A stretch of 64,000 nucleotides of DNA from positions 558,001-622,000 of the forward strand of contig JAUCFP010000006.1 of the NCBI GenBank assembly GCA_030348385.1. The letters run 5' to 3'. The notes under the pieces were generated by a model. It saw nothing but the letters and a program-made list of their open reading frames with translations, did no database searches and was not told the DNA's origin. Positions 55,857-64,000 of this stretch are shown here, piece by piece; the first letter of the stretch is position 1, and each line of letters opens with the position of its first letter. The position numbers were made by a program, and so were the translations under genes. Source of the stretch: Cytobacillus sp. NJ13 (lineage in GTDB: Bacteria > Bacillota > Bacilli > Bacillales > Cytobacillaceae).

Positions 55857-56411
55857 ATGCCTAATCCTTTAGAAGCAATTTTTAATATGCTCAGAATTGC
55901 GTTTGATAATACCAATGAACCTAAATCTCCCTTGCACGTAATTGAAGTTGGGGACACCTGGACATATTTAACTTTGGTGGAGGAATTTATACGATACGAA
56001 GAAATTGGATTAAACACGACTACAGATGACGAAGTGAAAGAAATGCTTACCGATGTAGTAAAAATATGCGAGTCACAGGTTAAGAGATTAAGCACGTTTA
56101 TGAGAAAAGAAGGAATTCCTTTACCTGAGGTAACATCAGCAAAACCTAATTCTGCTCCAAATGAGGTTCCTTTAGGAGTTAAGCTGACTGATGATGAAAT
56201 TACCAATGGGGTCGCATTCAAGTTAGTGACATGTTCCACTGCCTGTGCTAAAGGACAAGCAGACTCCGTACGTAATGATGTAGGCAATATGTGGACTGAG
56301 TTCTTTTTAGAATGGACGATCTTTGGCGGAACTTTAAAAACTTTGATGAGGAAGCGGGGATGGCTGAAGGTGCCGCCCTATTACTATGCTCCAGGTACAC
56401 CAAAAAGGTAA
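55857..56411 (+). CDS. DUF3231-family protein (ferritin-like, spore-former associated)
   Basis: 184 aa, ATG after ATAGGAGGTAAAAAAG. One DUF3231 unit: an alpha-helical stretch around EVGDTWTYLTLVEEFIRYEEIG, PLPEV, LTDDEITNGVAFKL, and VRNDVGNMWTEFFLEW near the end. Larger relatives have two such units. The family is nearly restricted to endospore formers and has no defined biochemical role. Confidence 0.8.
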   Translation: MPNPLEAIFNMLRIAFDNTNEPKSPLHVIEVGDTWTYLTLVEEFIRYEEIGLNTTTDDEVKEMLTDVVKICESQVKRLSTFMRKEGIPLPEVTSAKPNSAPNEVPLGVKLTDDEITNGVAFKLVTCSTACAKGQADSVRNDVGNMWTEFFLEWTIFGGTLKTLMRKRGWLKVPPYYYAPGTPKR

Positions 56412-56442
56412 AAACCCAATTCATGCCAGAGTTGGGTTTTTA
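56410..56442 (+). terminator. Terminator after the DUF3231 gene
   Basis: AAAACCCAA ... TTGGGTTTT stem-loop with a T-rich end, immediately at the stop codon. Confidence 0.8.
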
Positions 56443-56448
56443 CTCTTT

Positions 56449-56536
56449 CGTATAAGATACCAAGATAGAATATTGAGTAGGAGCAAAGCAGCTGTCAATT
56501 ATTTTTCCAGCTGCTATTCAATACGTATCTTATGCG
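56449..56536 (+). other. Long three-part hairpin with 5'-side bulges upstream of the GGDEF operon
   Basis: Three nested stems fall in register: CGTATAAGATAC/GTATCTTATGCG (outer), TATTGAGTAG/CTATTCAATA (middle) and AGCAGCTG/CAGCTGCT (inner). Unpaired bases occur only on the 5' side. It matches no riboswitch I recognise. It could be a small RNA, a structured leader or a protein-binding site. The remaining 300 bases to the operon start are AT-rich, with no other visible element. Confidence 0.5.
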
Positions 56537-56839
56537 GGTAGAAAAAAGCTCTTAAAAAAACTAATGCTTATTTACAATCAATATCATTATCAACTATAGT
56601 ATATTGAATCCAATTTTTCTCAGCAGGATTTTAGATAAATGATGCTCTAATTGATGTTCCTGCAGGCAGAAAAGGACATATAAAGAACATCCAGGTTTGA
56701 AAGCCTTTAATCATTGATTTAGACTAAAGATATGGAAAATATTTGTTATTTTACAATCACTAATTTAGTGGTCTTACTGAAAAATACATAAAGTCATTTT
56801 GAACAGCCACTAGCTACTTTTATAAACGAGGTGTAGGTA

Positions 56840-58462
56840 ATGGAGCTAAAAAAATATAAAGTTCTATTATTTGAGAAAATAAAAAGGCAGATTACAGCCT
56901 GGTTTGAAGGTAATCTGTATGAATCAATAAATAGAGAAGAGGTATACAGGTTCCTGCATTCCATAAAGGGTACTGCTGGAACGCTGCAGCTCTCAGGGCT
57001 CCATCAGCTGGCAGATAATCTAATATCGGATATTGATAATATGGAAGAAAAAGAGGATTGGGATAAGGAAGCTTTAAGAAATTATCTATTCGATTTGATT
57101 GAGATGAGCTATGAATATGAGCATTTTGAAAGCACATTAAAACAGCAGCCTTCGATAAGGGTGGAAAATGCCCCTCTAATTCAGCTGATTGATGATGATA
57201 TTTCAATGCTGATCCTTCTGAAAGATGCACTCGAAAGCAAGGGCTGGATGGTTATTGCCAGTACTGAGCTGGAAGTTGCAACAGAGCAGTATTATGATCA
57301 TCGTCCAGATTGTTTAATTGTGGATATAAATTTGGAAAAGGAAAGTGGTTTTAAGTTATTAGAAATTTTACAGAAATATACTCGAAATAAGTATATTCCA
57401 AAGATTATGATCAGTGTAAAAAACGATCGTGAAACTAGGTTAACCTCGTATAAAATGGGTGCAGATGATTTTATATCCAAGCCAATTGACTTAGAGGAAT
57501 TTCTCTTAAAGATAGAACGGCACTTAGCGAATAAGAAATTATTCGATCAATCAGCAATGATAGATGAATTAACCCGAGTATATAATAGAAGGTTTTTTGA
57601 TGACAGTTTAGTAGTATTTATGAATGAATTATCAAGAAATCATCGGCCATTTTCACTGGCTATACTTGATCTTGATTTTTTCAAAAAAATTAATGATACT
57701 TATGGCCATCCGGCAGGTGATTTAGTCCTTGCTGAATTTGCAAAGTACTTAAAAGAAAATGTCCGCCAAACAGATTATGTGTTCCGATATGGCGGCGAGG
57801 AATTTGTCATTTTATTTTCTGGCGCTTCAGAAGCAGAAAGCAAAATAGCCCTTGAAAAGATATTAAAAGGATTTTCGGAAAAACGATTTGAACAGGGAGG
57901 CAATTCATTTAGCGTTACTTTTTCTGCAGGAGTTATTATGGTCGATAAGCCGGGGATAGAGAAAGAAACGATTGTCAGAGCAGCAGATCAGGCCTTATAT
58001 GAAGCAAAACAAAAGGGAAGAGCAAGAGTGGAATGTGCTAAAGCCGATCCAATTGCACAGCATAAGAAAAAGCTATATGTCTCCGTTATTGACGATGATT
58101 CGATAATAAGAATGATGTTAACAAAGGTCCTCAGCAATATGGAGTTCGATCATGCAGACCTGGATATCCAGGTCTTTGAAGATGGCCGGAAGTTTCTGCA
58201 TTCGAACCGAATAGAAGAAATAGGACCACATTTTCTGATTCTTGATGGGATTATGCCTGTAATGGATGGTCTTGAGGTTATGCAGGAAGTGAAAAAGTCG
58301 AAGAGAGCCAAGGACATTCATGTTCTTATGCTGACAGGGCGGAAAAGTGAACAGGATATTGCCCGTGCATTGAAGCTAGGTGCTGAAGATTATGTGACAA
58401 AGCCATTTAGTCTTACAGAACTGGAAGCTCGAATTCAGCGATTAATTAAGAGGCTGACCTAG
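56840..58462 (+). CDS. Diguanylate cyclase with HPt-REC-GGDEF-REC layout
   Basis: 540 aa, ATG after ACGAGGTGTAGGTA, soluble. Residues 1-100 are an HPt phosphotransfer domain (His40 in FLHSIKGTAGTL). REC1 covers about 112-230 (acidic pocket IDDD, phospho-acceptor Asp162, Lys in SKPID). GGDEF spans about 240-400 with signature GGEEF (318-322), IDELTRVYNRRFF and an intact inhibitory I-site RxxD (Arg309, Asp312). REC2 covers 413-540 (Asp469, Lys in TKPFS). It should make c-di-GMP under phosphorelay control with product feedback. The kinase is not in the window. It heads an operon with the HEAT, glycosyltransferase and hydrolase-like genes. Confidence 0.93.
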   Translation: MELKKYKVLLFEKIKRQITAWFEGNLYESINREEVYRFLHSIKGTAGTLQLSGLHQLADNLISDIDNMEEKEDWDKEALRNYLFDLIEMSYEYEHFESTLKQQPSIRVENAPLIQLIDDDISMLILLKDALESKGWMVIASTELEVATEQYYDHRPDCLIVDINLEKESGFKLLEILQKYTRNKYIPKIMISVKNDRETRLTSYKMGADDFISKPIDLEEFLLKIERHLANKKLFDQSAMIDELTRVYNRRFFDDSLVVFMNELSRNHRPFSLAILDLDFFKKINDTYGHPAGDLVLAEFAKYLKENVRQTDYVFRYGGEEFVILFSGASEAESKIALEKILKGFSEKRFEQGGNSFSVTFSAGVIMVDKPGIEKETIVRAADQALYEAKQKGRARVECAKADPIAQHKKKLYVSVIDDDSIIRMMLTKVLSNMEFDHADLDIQVFEDGRKFLHSNRIEEIGPHFLILDGIMPVMDGLEVMQEVKKSKRAKDIHVLMLTGRKSEQDIARALKLGAEDYVTKPFSLTELEARIQRLIKRLT

Positions 58463-59506
58463 ATGCTGAAGAATGAAATATACATTCTCGGTGCATCAGC
58501 TGCTGTCATTTCAGGAGTGCTGCTTCTGATTCTTTTGTACCTGGTCATAAGAAAATGGCTGGAGCATCGAGAGCGCAGGAAAATTAATGAATGCATTGAA
58601 ACGCTTGGTCCGCTGATCTTTGAATTTATCTCAGAAGGAGAAATAAGCCGGCACCTCCATTTGGATAATGATATAAAAAAGAAGGCTGCAGAAGAGATTC
58701 TGTCTAAGTTCGCAGCCAATTTAACAGGAGAAGAGGAAACGAGGAAACTTAGGGAGTTTGCTGACAGGAACCTGAGAAATTACTTCCAGAGACAGTTAAA
58801 AAGCAGAAGGTGGAGCATTAGAATGAATGCTCTCTACAATATCGAAGATCTTCATTTCATTGAATTACAGCCTCAAGTTTTGGAGGCAGCCATTAAAGAG
58901 AGAATATCACACGATGAAAGGGTACAATCCTTGAGGATACTTGCGGCATTTCAATTCGAAGGAATTAATGATCTTCTTCTGTATAATAGTGAAAAACTAT
59001 CGGATGGTGAATTAAGAAATATCATCCTCCGGCTGAATGAAAACTTGTTCAGTCGTTTAATTACAGATTTTCATAGGGCTGTAAACTCATTAAAATATGC
59101 CATAATAGATGCCGCTGGAATAAGAAAAGAATTAAGATATTTACATTTCATTGAGTCAGTCTATGCCAGCCATGATGGAGAGACTCGTTTAAGAGCAGTA
59201 AAGGCACTTTCTTCATTAGGGGTGGTCAAGGACATAACACCCTACCTGAAATTACGTCATTCCGAGGATTGGAAGGAAAGGATGATGGCTGCAAAACTCT
59301 TTGGATCCCTAAAGGAACGGGAACTGTTGCCACATTTGCTTGACCTTCTCCATGATCGTTCCTGGTGGGTGCGATCTCAGGCTGGACAATCCATTATGAT
59401 GTTTCCTGATGGAAAGGAAGAATTGCAGATTGTATTGGATACCTCGAATGATTCATATGCAAGGGACATGGCCTGGGAATGGATGAATAAAGGAGAATTT
59501 GGTTAA
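58463..59506 (+). CDS. Membrane-anchored HEAT-repeat protein
   Basis: 347 aa, beginning at the base after the previous stop. One N-terminal transmembrane helix (about 8-28, AAVISGVLLLILLYLVI), a basic stretch, then alpha-helical HEAT-like repeats (RVQSLRILAAF; TRLRAVKALSSLG; WKERMMAAKLFGSL; WWVRSQAGQSIMMF). Probably a cytoplasmic scaffold at the membrane linking the cyclase to the glycosyltransferase. Exact role unknown. Confidence 0.82.
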   Translation: MLKNEIYILGASAAVISGVLLLILLYLVIRKWLEHRERRKINECIETLGPLIFEFISEGEISRHLHLDNDIKKKAAEEILSKFAANLTGEEETRKLREFADRNLRNYFQRQLKSRRWSIRMNALYNIEDLHFIELQPQVLEAAIKERISHDERVQSLRILAAFQFEGINDLLLYNSEKLSDGELRNIILRLNENLFSRLITDFHRAVNSLKYAIIDAAGIRKELRYLHFIESVYASHDGETRLRAVKALSSLGVVKDITPYLKLRHSEDWKERMMAAKLFGSLKERELLPHLLDLLHDRSWWVRSQAGQSIMMFPDGKEELQIVLDTSNDSYARDMAWEWMNKGEFG

Positions 59507-59508
59507 TT

Positions 59509-60918
59509 ATGGCTCTTATGTGGGGAAATATATTGGTCGGATTTGCTGCATTTATAGCAGTCTTTATGGTGCTGGTCATCAGTTTCTACTCAATTATTTT
59601 ATTAATCTCTGTATTTCAGCTAAGAAAGGAATATTTGCTGGACCGGAATCAGTCATTTGACGAATATATGAATGAATCCTTCGCAAAACCGGTTTCCATC
59701 ATTGTTCCAGCATATAACGAAGAAGCGGGGATTGTTGCCAGTGTACGCTCCCTTTTGAGTATAGACTATCCTTCTTTTGAAATTATCGTTGTCAATGACG
59801 GTTCAAAAGATGCCACCATAGAAAAAATGATTACACAGTATCAAATGAAGGAAATTAATGCAGCCGTCAGGAAGCAGGTTGAAACAAAGTCTGTAAAAAA
59901 AATTTATCAGTCCGCTTCTCTTCCAAATCTTTTTTTAATAGACAAAGAGAATGGGGGAAAAGCTGATGCGTTGAACGCAGGGATTAACTTTTCCCATTAT
60001 CCTTATTTTTGTTCATTGGATGGAGATTCTGTACTGGAAAGGGATGCTTTCTTAAAGGTAATGAAGCCTATATTGGATTCTGATGGGGAAGTGATTGCTT
60101 CGAGCGGAAGCATCCGCATCGCGAATGGCTGTGAAATACAGGACGGAAATATTTTAAAGGTTGGCTTAGCCGGGGAGCCTTTGGTAATCATGCAAATAAT
60201 CGAATATTTAAGGGCCTTTTTAATGGGAAGGATTGGGTTAAGCCGGCATAATTTACTTCTGATTGTTTCTGGAGCCTTCGGTGTTTTTTCCAAGCAATGG
60301 GTCATTGAAGCGGGTGGCTATAAAACCAATACAGTTGGCGAGGATATGGAGCTGGTCGTAAGGCTCCATAGGCTTATCAGAGATAAAAAGCAAAAGAAAA
60401 AAATCGTCTATGTCCCTGACCCTGTTTGCTGGACAGAAGTTCCGGAAAGCATGACCTACCTAAGAAGACAAAGGCGGAGGTGGCATCGTGGATTATTTGA
60501 AAGCCTGTGGACACACAGGAAAATGACGTTTAATCCAAGATACGGCCCGATAGGATTTATATCCTTTCCATACTTTTGGATAGTAGAGTTTTTAGGTCCG
60601 ATAGTTGAATTATTGGGATACATTTATGTGGTTATCTCCCTATTTTTGGGCGGTATCTATCTTGAGTTTGCAATCCTCATTTTTCTGCTATCGTGTTTAT
60701 ATGGTTCTCTTTTCTCCATGGCTGCCGTTTTGCTTGAGGAATGGAGCTTGAGGAAATTTCCAAAAATCTCTGATTTAATCAAACTGTTTTTCTATTCATT
60801 GACTGAAACGTTATGGTACCGGCCTTTGACGGTTTTTTGGAGATGTGAAGGGATTTGGCAGCTGATCAAAGGCGACACAAGCTGGGGAGAAATGAAAAGA
60901 AAAGGTGTTTCCGGATGA
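59509..60918 (+). CDS. Processive family-2 glycosyltransferase (membrane polysaccharide synthase)
   Basis: 469 aa. An N-terminal helix (about 8-36), a cytoplasmic GT-A domain with VPAYNEEAGIVASVRSLLS, VVNDGSKD, DGDS (Asp171, Asp173), VGED and QRRRW (Gln321-Trp325), then C-terminal membrane helices (about 350-440). The D,D,D,QxxRW set marks processive enzymes that make and export beta-linked polysaccharide, such as the BcsA and YdaM types. No PilZ domain is present, so c-di-GMP sensing, if any, must be elsewhere. It starts 2 nt after the HEAT gene and overlaps the next gene by 4 nt. Confidence 0.9.
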   Translation: MALMWGNILVGFAAFIAVFMVLVISFYSIILLISVFQLRKEYLLDRNQSFDEYMNESFAKPVSIIVPAYNEEAGIVASVRSLLSIDYPSFEIIVVNDGSKDATIEKMITQYQMKEINAAVRKQVETKSVKKIYQSASLPNLFLIDKENGGKADALNAGINFSHYPYFCSLDGDSVLERDAFLKVMKPILDSDGEVIASSGSIRIANGCEIQDGNILKVGLAGEPLVIMQIIEYLRAFLMGRIGLSRHNLLLIVSGAFGVFSKQWVIEAGGYKTNTVGEDMELVVRLHRLIRDKKQKKKIVYVPDPVCWTEVPESMTYLRRQRRRWHRGLFESLWTHRKMTFNPRYGPIGFISFPYFWIVEFLGPIVELLGYIYVVISLFLGGIYLEFAILIFLLSCLYGSLFSMAAVLLEEWSLRKFPKISDLIKLFFYSLTETLWYRPLTVFWRCEGIWQLIKGDTSWGEMKRKGVSG

Positions 60919-63900
60919 GACAATTTACTAAAGGGCAAACAGCCGTTTTTCTGTTTGTTTTTGCCGTGCTGACCGTTGTTTCCAGTCCGTTCTGGGCATG
61001 GTGGCTAAAGCAGGATCAAAAACTGAATGTGTTTATTATGGACAAAACAGTGCCGGATGACTCTTATCGGGAGCATAAGGGGCTCGTATGGATTTTAAAT
61101 AATGAAAAATATATTAAAACAGATGGGGACCGATATAGTATTGAGGCGGATTACAGCGGCTTTAAGCCTGGCAGGAACAGTGAATATACCATTAAGCCAT
61201 TCCCTGATAATCTTGAAAAATATGAAATTCTCTACCTTGCCGATGCGTATGGGGTTTATGAGGAAGAGTTTTATGGGAGCAATCCCCTTGGAGAACGATC
61301 TTCAAGTCTTTATGGCGGTCTTCAGGAAGAGGAAGTCATTCAGCTGGAGAATACACTGATTTCTTCCAAAGGGAAAACCCTGATTGCTGAATTCAATACC
61401 TTTGCGAGCCCATCCTCAAATGAAGCTCGGCAGCGATTGACCAATTTATTGAATATTAACTGGAGCGGATGGATTGGCAGATATTTCCCGGATTTGTCAA
61501 GCAGCGAGGTTCCGGTTTGGGTTAAGGAAAACTATGAAGAAGGAAACTGGGATTTTAATGGTCCAGGCCTGGTGTTTGTGAACTCCAAGGATTATGTAGT
61601 AGTTGTGGATGAAAATGAAATGAAGGGTGAAGGGGTTAATTTCCGGTTCACTGATAAGGGAGAGGATTACTTCGGGAGGAAGAGAAATGCACCTTATCAA
61701 TACTGGTTTGATGTGATCGAGGCAAGAAATCCGGATGAAATATTAGCGGACTATTCATTGCCGCTTACTGAAGCGGGAAAACGCAAACTGCAGGATGCCG
61801 GAATTCCTGACACCTTCCCAGCTGTAATCCAGCATAAAAACGCAGCATTCTCTTCCTTTTATTTTGCAGGGGATTTTGCAGATGAAGCAGAAGTTCCTGA
61901 TATTTTTCAGACGAGGGGATTAGCGAAGTGGAAGGAATACTTTAGTGCGAATGATTCTTTTTACTGGGAAGCCTACGTTCCAATGATGAAAAAAATGCTG
62001 CAGGACAAGCCGGGAAGCGTGGATAGTCAGCATGCGCCCGAAACAGCCAGCCACGATGGAATAAGAACGAACAGCAAGACCGGTGAAGAATATATACAGA
62101 TTCTAAAAGATGGCACCTGGGAGGACTTATTGGTAAAAGGGGTAAACATGGGGGTTGCAAAGCCTGGCACCTTTCCTGGTGAAACGGGAATAACAGAAGC
62201 AGAATATTTCCGATGGTTCAAAGCGATTGGAGATATGAATGCCAATGCCATCAGGATATATACATTGCATCCGCCTGCGTTTTATGAAGCCTTTCACAAA
62301 TACAACCAGATTGCGGAAAAGCCATTATTTTTATTCCATGGTGTCTGGGTCAATGAAGAAACACTGGTTAAGGAGCAAGACGCATTCTCAGATGCTGTTA
62401 CAGCAGATTTCAAAAATGAAATGAAGCAAATGGTCGATATCGTTCATGGTAATGCTGTTATTGAGGAGAGACCAGGCCATGCGTCAGGTGAATATATTTA
62501 TGATATCTCCCCATACGTGCTGGGTTTTATGATTGGAATCGAGTGGGATCCGGAGGCGGTTGCAGGCACCAACGATAAACATAAAGGCCTGCAGCAATTT
62601 TCAGGTGAGTATTTTCAAACAGAGGGTGCTGAACCATTTGAAGTATGGCTGGCAGAAATGATGGATTATGCTGTGAAATATGAAACAGAGAACTATCAAT
62701 GGCAGCATACCATGAGCTTTACCAACTGGGTAACAACCGATCTTTTGACTCATCCTTCAGAGCCTTCCATTAAGGAAGATATGGTCACTGTCAACCCTAA
62801 CCATATAAAAAAAACAGATAAGCTTCATGCCGGACTTTTCGCTTCCTATCATGTGTATCCTTATTATCCTGACTTCCTTAACTATGAAGAGAAGTATGTC
62901 AATTACATCGATTCAAAAGGGGAAAGGAATAATTATGCAGGCTATCTTCATGATTTAATCGCTGTCCACAAGATGCCAGTTATGGTAGCGGAATTCGGAG
63001 TCCCTTCGTCCAGGGGGATGACCCATGAGAACGTTGGGGGCATGAATCAGGGATTTCACTCCGAGGAAGAGCAAGGAAAAATAAACAGCCGGCTGTTTAA
63101 GTCCATCGTTTCAGAAGGATATGCCGGCGGCCTTGTGTTTTCCTGGCAGGATGAATGGTTCAAGCGAACATGGAATACAATGGATTATGATAATCCTGAC
63201 AGGCGCCCATACTGGTCGAACAGGCAAACAAATGAACAGCATTTCGGGCTGCTGAGCTTTGAGCCTGGTAAAAATGAAGCTGGAATATATGTGGATGGCA
63301 TTACAGGTGATTGGAAAAAGCTGAATGCGAAACCTGTCTACAGTTCCGGGAGTGAGAATTCTTACTTGAAGAATATGTATGTTCGCTCTGATGAGGAACA
63401 CTTATATATCCGGCTGGATTATAACCGTCCTATTGACATAGAGAATGAGACCACCCGTTTGCTGATCGATACCATTGCAGAGCAGGGACAAACTTCGATT
63501 CCGGTTCTGACAGGAAAGGTCAAAACGGACTTCGGAGTTGACTTTATGGCAGAAATAGGCGGACAGAATTCCAGGCTTTTAATAGATAGCTATTATGATA
63601 CTTTCTACTATCATTATAGCCATATGCTGAAAATGATTCCGAATGATAGCTATGCCAATAAAAAGGATAATGGAGTCTTCCATCCCATCAGGTTAGCACT
63701 GAATAAGGAATTAACTATTCCAACAACAGGGGAAACGAAACCGTTCAAGTCCTATGAGACAGGTAATTTACAGTTTGGGAATGCAAATCCTGCTCATGAA
63801 AACTTCAATTCATTAACCGATATAAGCATTAGCAAGAGTAAAAAAGTAATGGAGATCAGACTTCCGTGGGCCTTGCTAAATATAAAGGATCCCAGCCAAA

Positions 63901-64000
63901 AAGAGATATTTGGGGATCTATGGAGAGAAGGTCTCGCAGGCAGCCAAACAATTGAGGGATTAAGAATTAGTGCAGTGTCGGCGGACAGAGAAGGTATCTT
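60915..64000 (+). CDS. Large membrane-anchored glycoside-hydrolase-like protein (3' end beyond window)
   Basis: The frame is open from ATG 60915 (ATGA overlap with the glycosyltransferase) to the window edge: over 1028 codons without a stop. It has an N-terminal membrane anchor (about 8-30, AVFLFVFAVLTVVSSPFWAWW), then a domain of about 350 residues with unclear family. From about residue 400 a TIM-barrel hydrolase-like domain follows (GVNMGVAKPGTFPG; NANAIRIYTLHPPAFYEAF; LFLFHGVWVNEE). Candidate catalytic Glu693 lies in VAEFGVPSS, and FSWQDEWFKRTWN follows. It is probably outside the membrane and trims, transfers or releases the polymer made by the synthase. Substrate unknown. Confidence 0.85.
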   Translation, partial: MRQFTKGQTAVFLFVFAVLTVVSSPFWAWWLKQDQKLNVFIMDKTVPDDSYREHKGLVWILNNEKYIKTDGDRYSIEADYSGFKPGRNSEYTIKPFPDNLEKYEILYLADAYGVYEEEFYGSNPLGERSSSLYGGLQEEEVIQLENTLISSKGKTLIAEFNTFASPSSNEARQRLTNLLNINWSGWIGRYFPDLSSSEVPVWVKENYEEGNWDFNGPGLVFVNSKDYVVVVDENEMKGEGVNFRFTDKGEDYFGRKRNAPYQYWFDVIEARNPDEILADYSLPLTEAGKRKLQDAGIPDTFPAVIQHKNAAFSSFYFAGDFADEAEVPDIFQTRGLAKWKEYFSANDSFYWEAYVPMMKKMLQDKPGSVDSQHAPETASHDGIRTNSKTGEEYIQILKDGTWEDLLVKGVNMGVAKPGTFPGETGITEAEYFRWFKAIGDMNANAIRIYTLHPPAFYEAFHKYNQIAEKPLFLFHGVWVNEETLVKEQDAFSDAVTADFKNEMKQMVDIVHGNAVIEERPGHASGEYIYDISPYVLGFMIGIEWDPEAVAGTNDKHKGLQQFSGEYFQTEGAEPFEVWLAEMMDYAVKYETENYQWQHTMSFTNWVTTDLLTHPSEPSIKEDMVTVNPNHIKKTDKLHAGLFASYHVYPYYPDFLNYEEKYVNYIDSKGERNNYAGYLHDLIAVHKMPVMVAEFGVPSSRGMTHENVGGMNQGFHSEEEQGKINSRLFKSIVSEGYAGGLVFSWQDEWFKRTWNTMDYDNPDRRPYWSNRQTNEQHFGLLSFEPGKNEAGIYVDGITGDWKKLNAKPVYSSGSENSYLKNMYVRSDEEHLYIRLDYNRPIDIENETTRLLIDTIAEQGQTSIPVLTGKVKTDFGVDFMAEIGGQNSRLLIDSYYDTFYYHYSHMLKMIPNDSYANKKDNGVFHPIRLALNKELTIPTTGETKPFKSYETGNLQFGNANPAHENFNSLTDISISKSKKVMEIRLPWALLNIKDPSQKEIFGDLWREGLAGSQTIEGLRISAVSADREGI

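Overview
The window comes from a Gram-positive, spore-forming Bacillaceae (Priestia/Cytobacillus/Mesobacillus-like; genus not resolved). Signs of this are purine-rich Shine-Dalgarno sequences, frequent TTG starts, bacillopeptidase F and BsuPI homologues, a DUF3231 protein, a GC-rich Bacillaceae interspersed repeat, and an anaerobic cobalamin operon in the order known from Bacillus megaterium, including the CbiH60 fusion. No rRNA, intact tRNA or CRISPR array was seen.

Region 1 (1-23.6 kb) is an extracellular protease island. It holds the 3' end of one cohesin/dockerin protease and a complete second one (2262-6656). Next comes a frameshifted NprR/PlcR-type HTH-TPR regulator (7158-8407), preceded by a 23-codon small ORF with a very strong RBS. 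Two tandem bacillopeptidase F paralogues follow on the minus strand. The upstream one (13298-17722) has lost its catalytic His and Ser and looks like a secreted pseudoprotease. An actinobacterial-style subtilase (19274-23017) and a BsuPI-type protease inhibitor close the island. Decayed leaders, duplicated intergenic blocks and a MITE-like repeat show repeated duplication and decay.

Region 2 (23.6-25.9 kb) carries guaC (GMP reductase) on the minus strand. Its leader fits a guanine riboswitch arranged so that ligand binding would prevent termination (an ON switch). Around it are a 3' tRNA-like relic, a 28-bp perfect palindrome, a dead DinB gene and three 61-bp direct repeats.

Region 3 (25.9-34.5 kb) is an ABC importer operon: lipoprotein, phosphodiesterase-like enzyme, two permeases, ATPase, DeoR regulator and HAD phosphatase. 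A paired SMR exporter and D-serine dehydratase follow.

Region 4 (34.7-52.1 kb) is a cobalamin-riboswitch-controlled operon, cbiH60-J-C-D-ET-L-F-G-A, sirC, cobA (SUMT), cbiY, btuR, then an uncharacterised methyltransferase and a BtuCDF-type corrinoid importer. After a repeat element lies a fused CbiW-CbiX cobaltochelatase. Genes for cobyric acid synthesis and nucleotide-loop assembly (cbiP, cbiB, cobU/S) are not in the window.

Region 5 (52.2-56.4 kb) contains small membrane proteins (three CBO0543-like), a MOSC protein, a YhhN protein and a DUF3231 protein. Region 6 (56.4-64 kb) begins with a long structured hairpin and then a tightly packed operon: HPt-REC-GGDEF-REC diguanylate cyclase, membrane-anchored HEAT protein, processive family-2 glycosyltransferase, and a large membrane-anchored glycoside-hydrolase-like protein open at the window edge. 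It is a candidate c-di-GMP-linked exopolysaccharide system.
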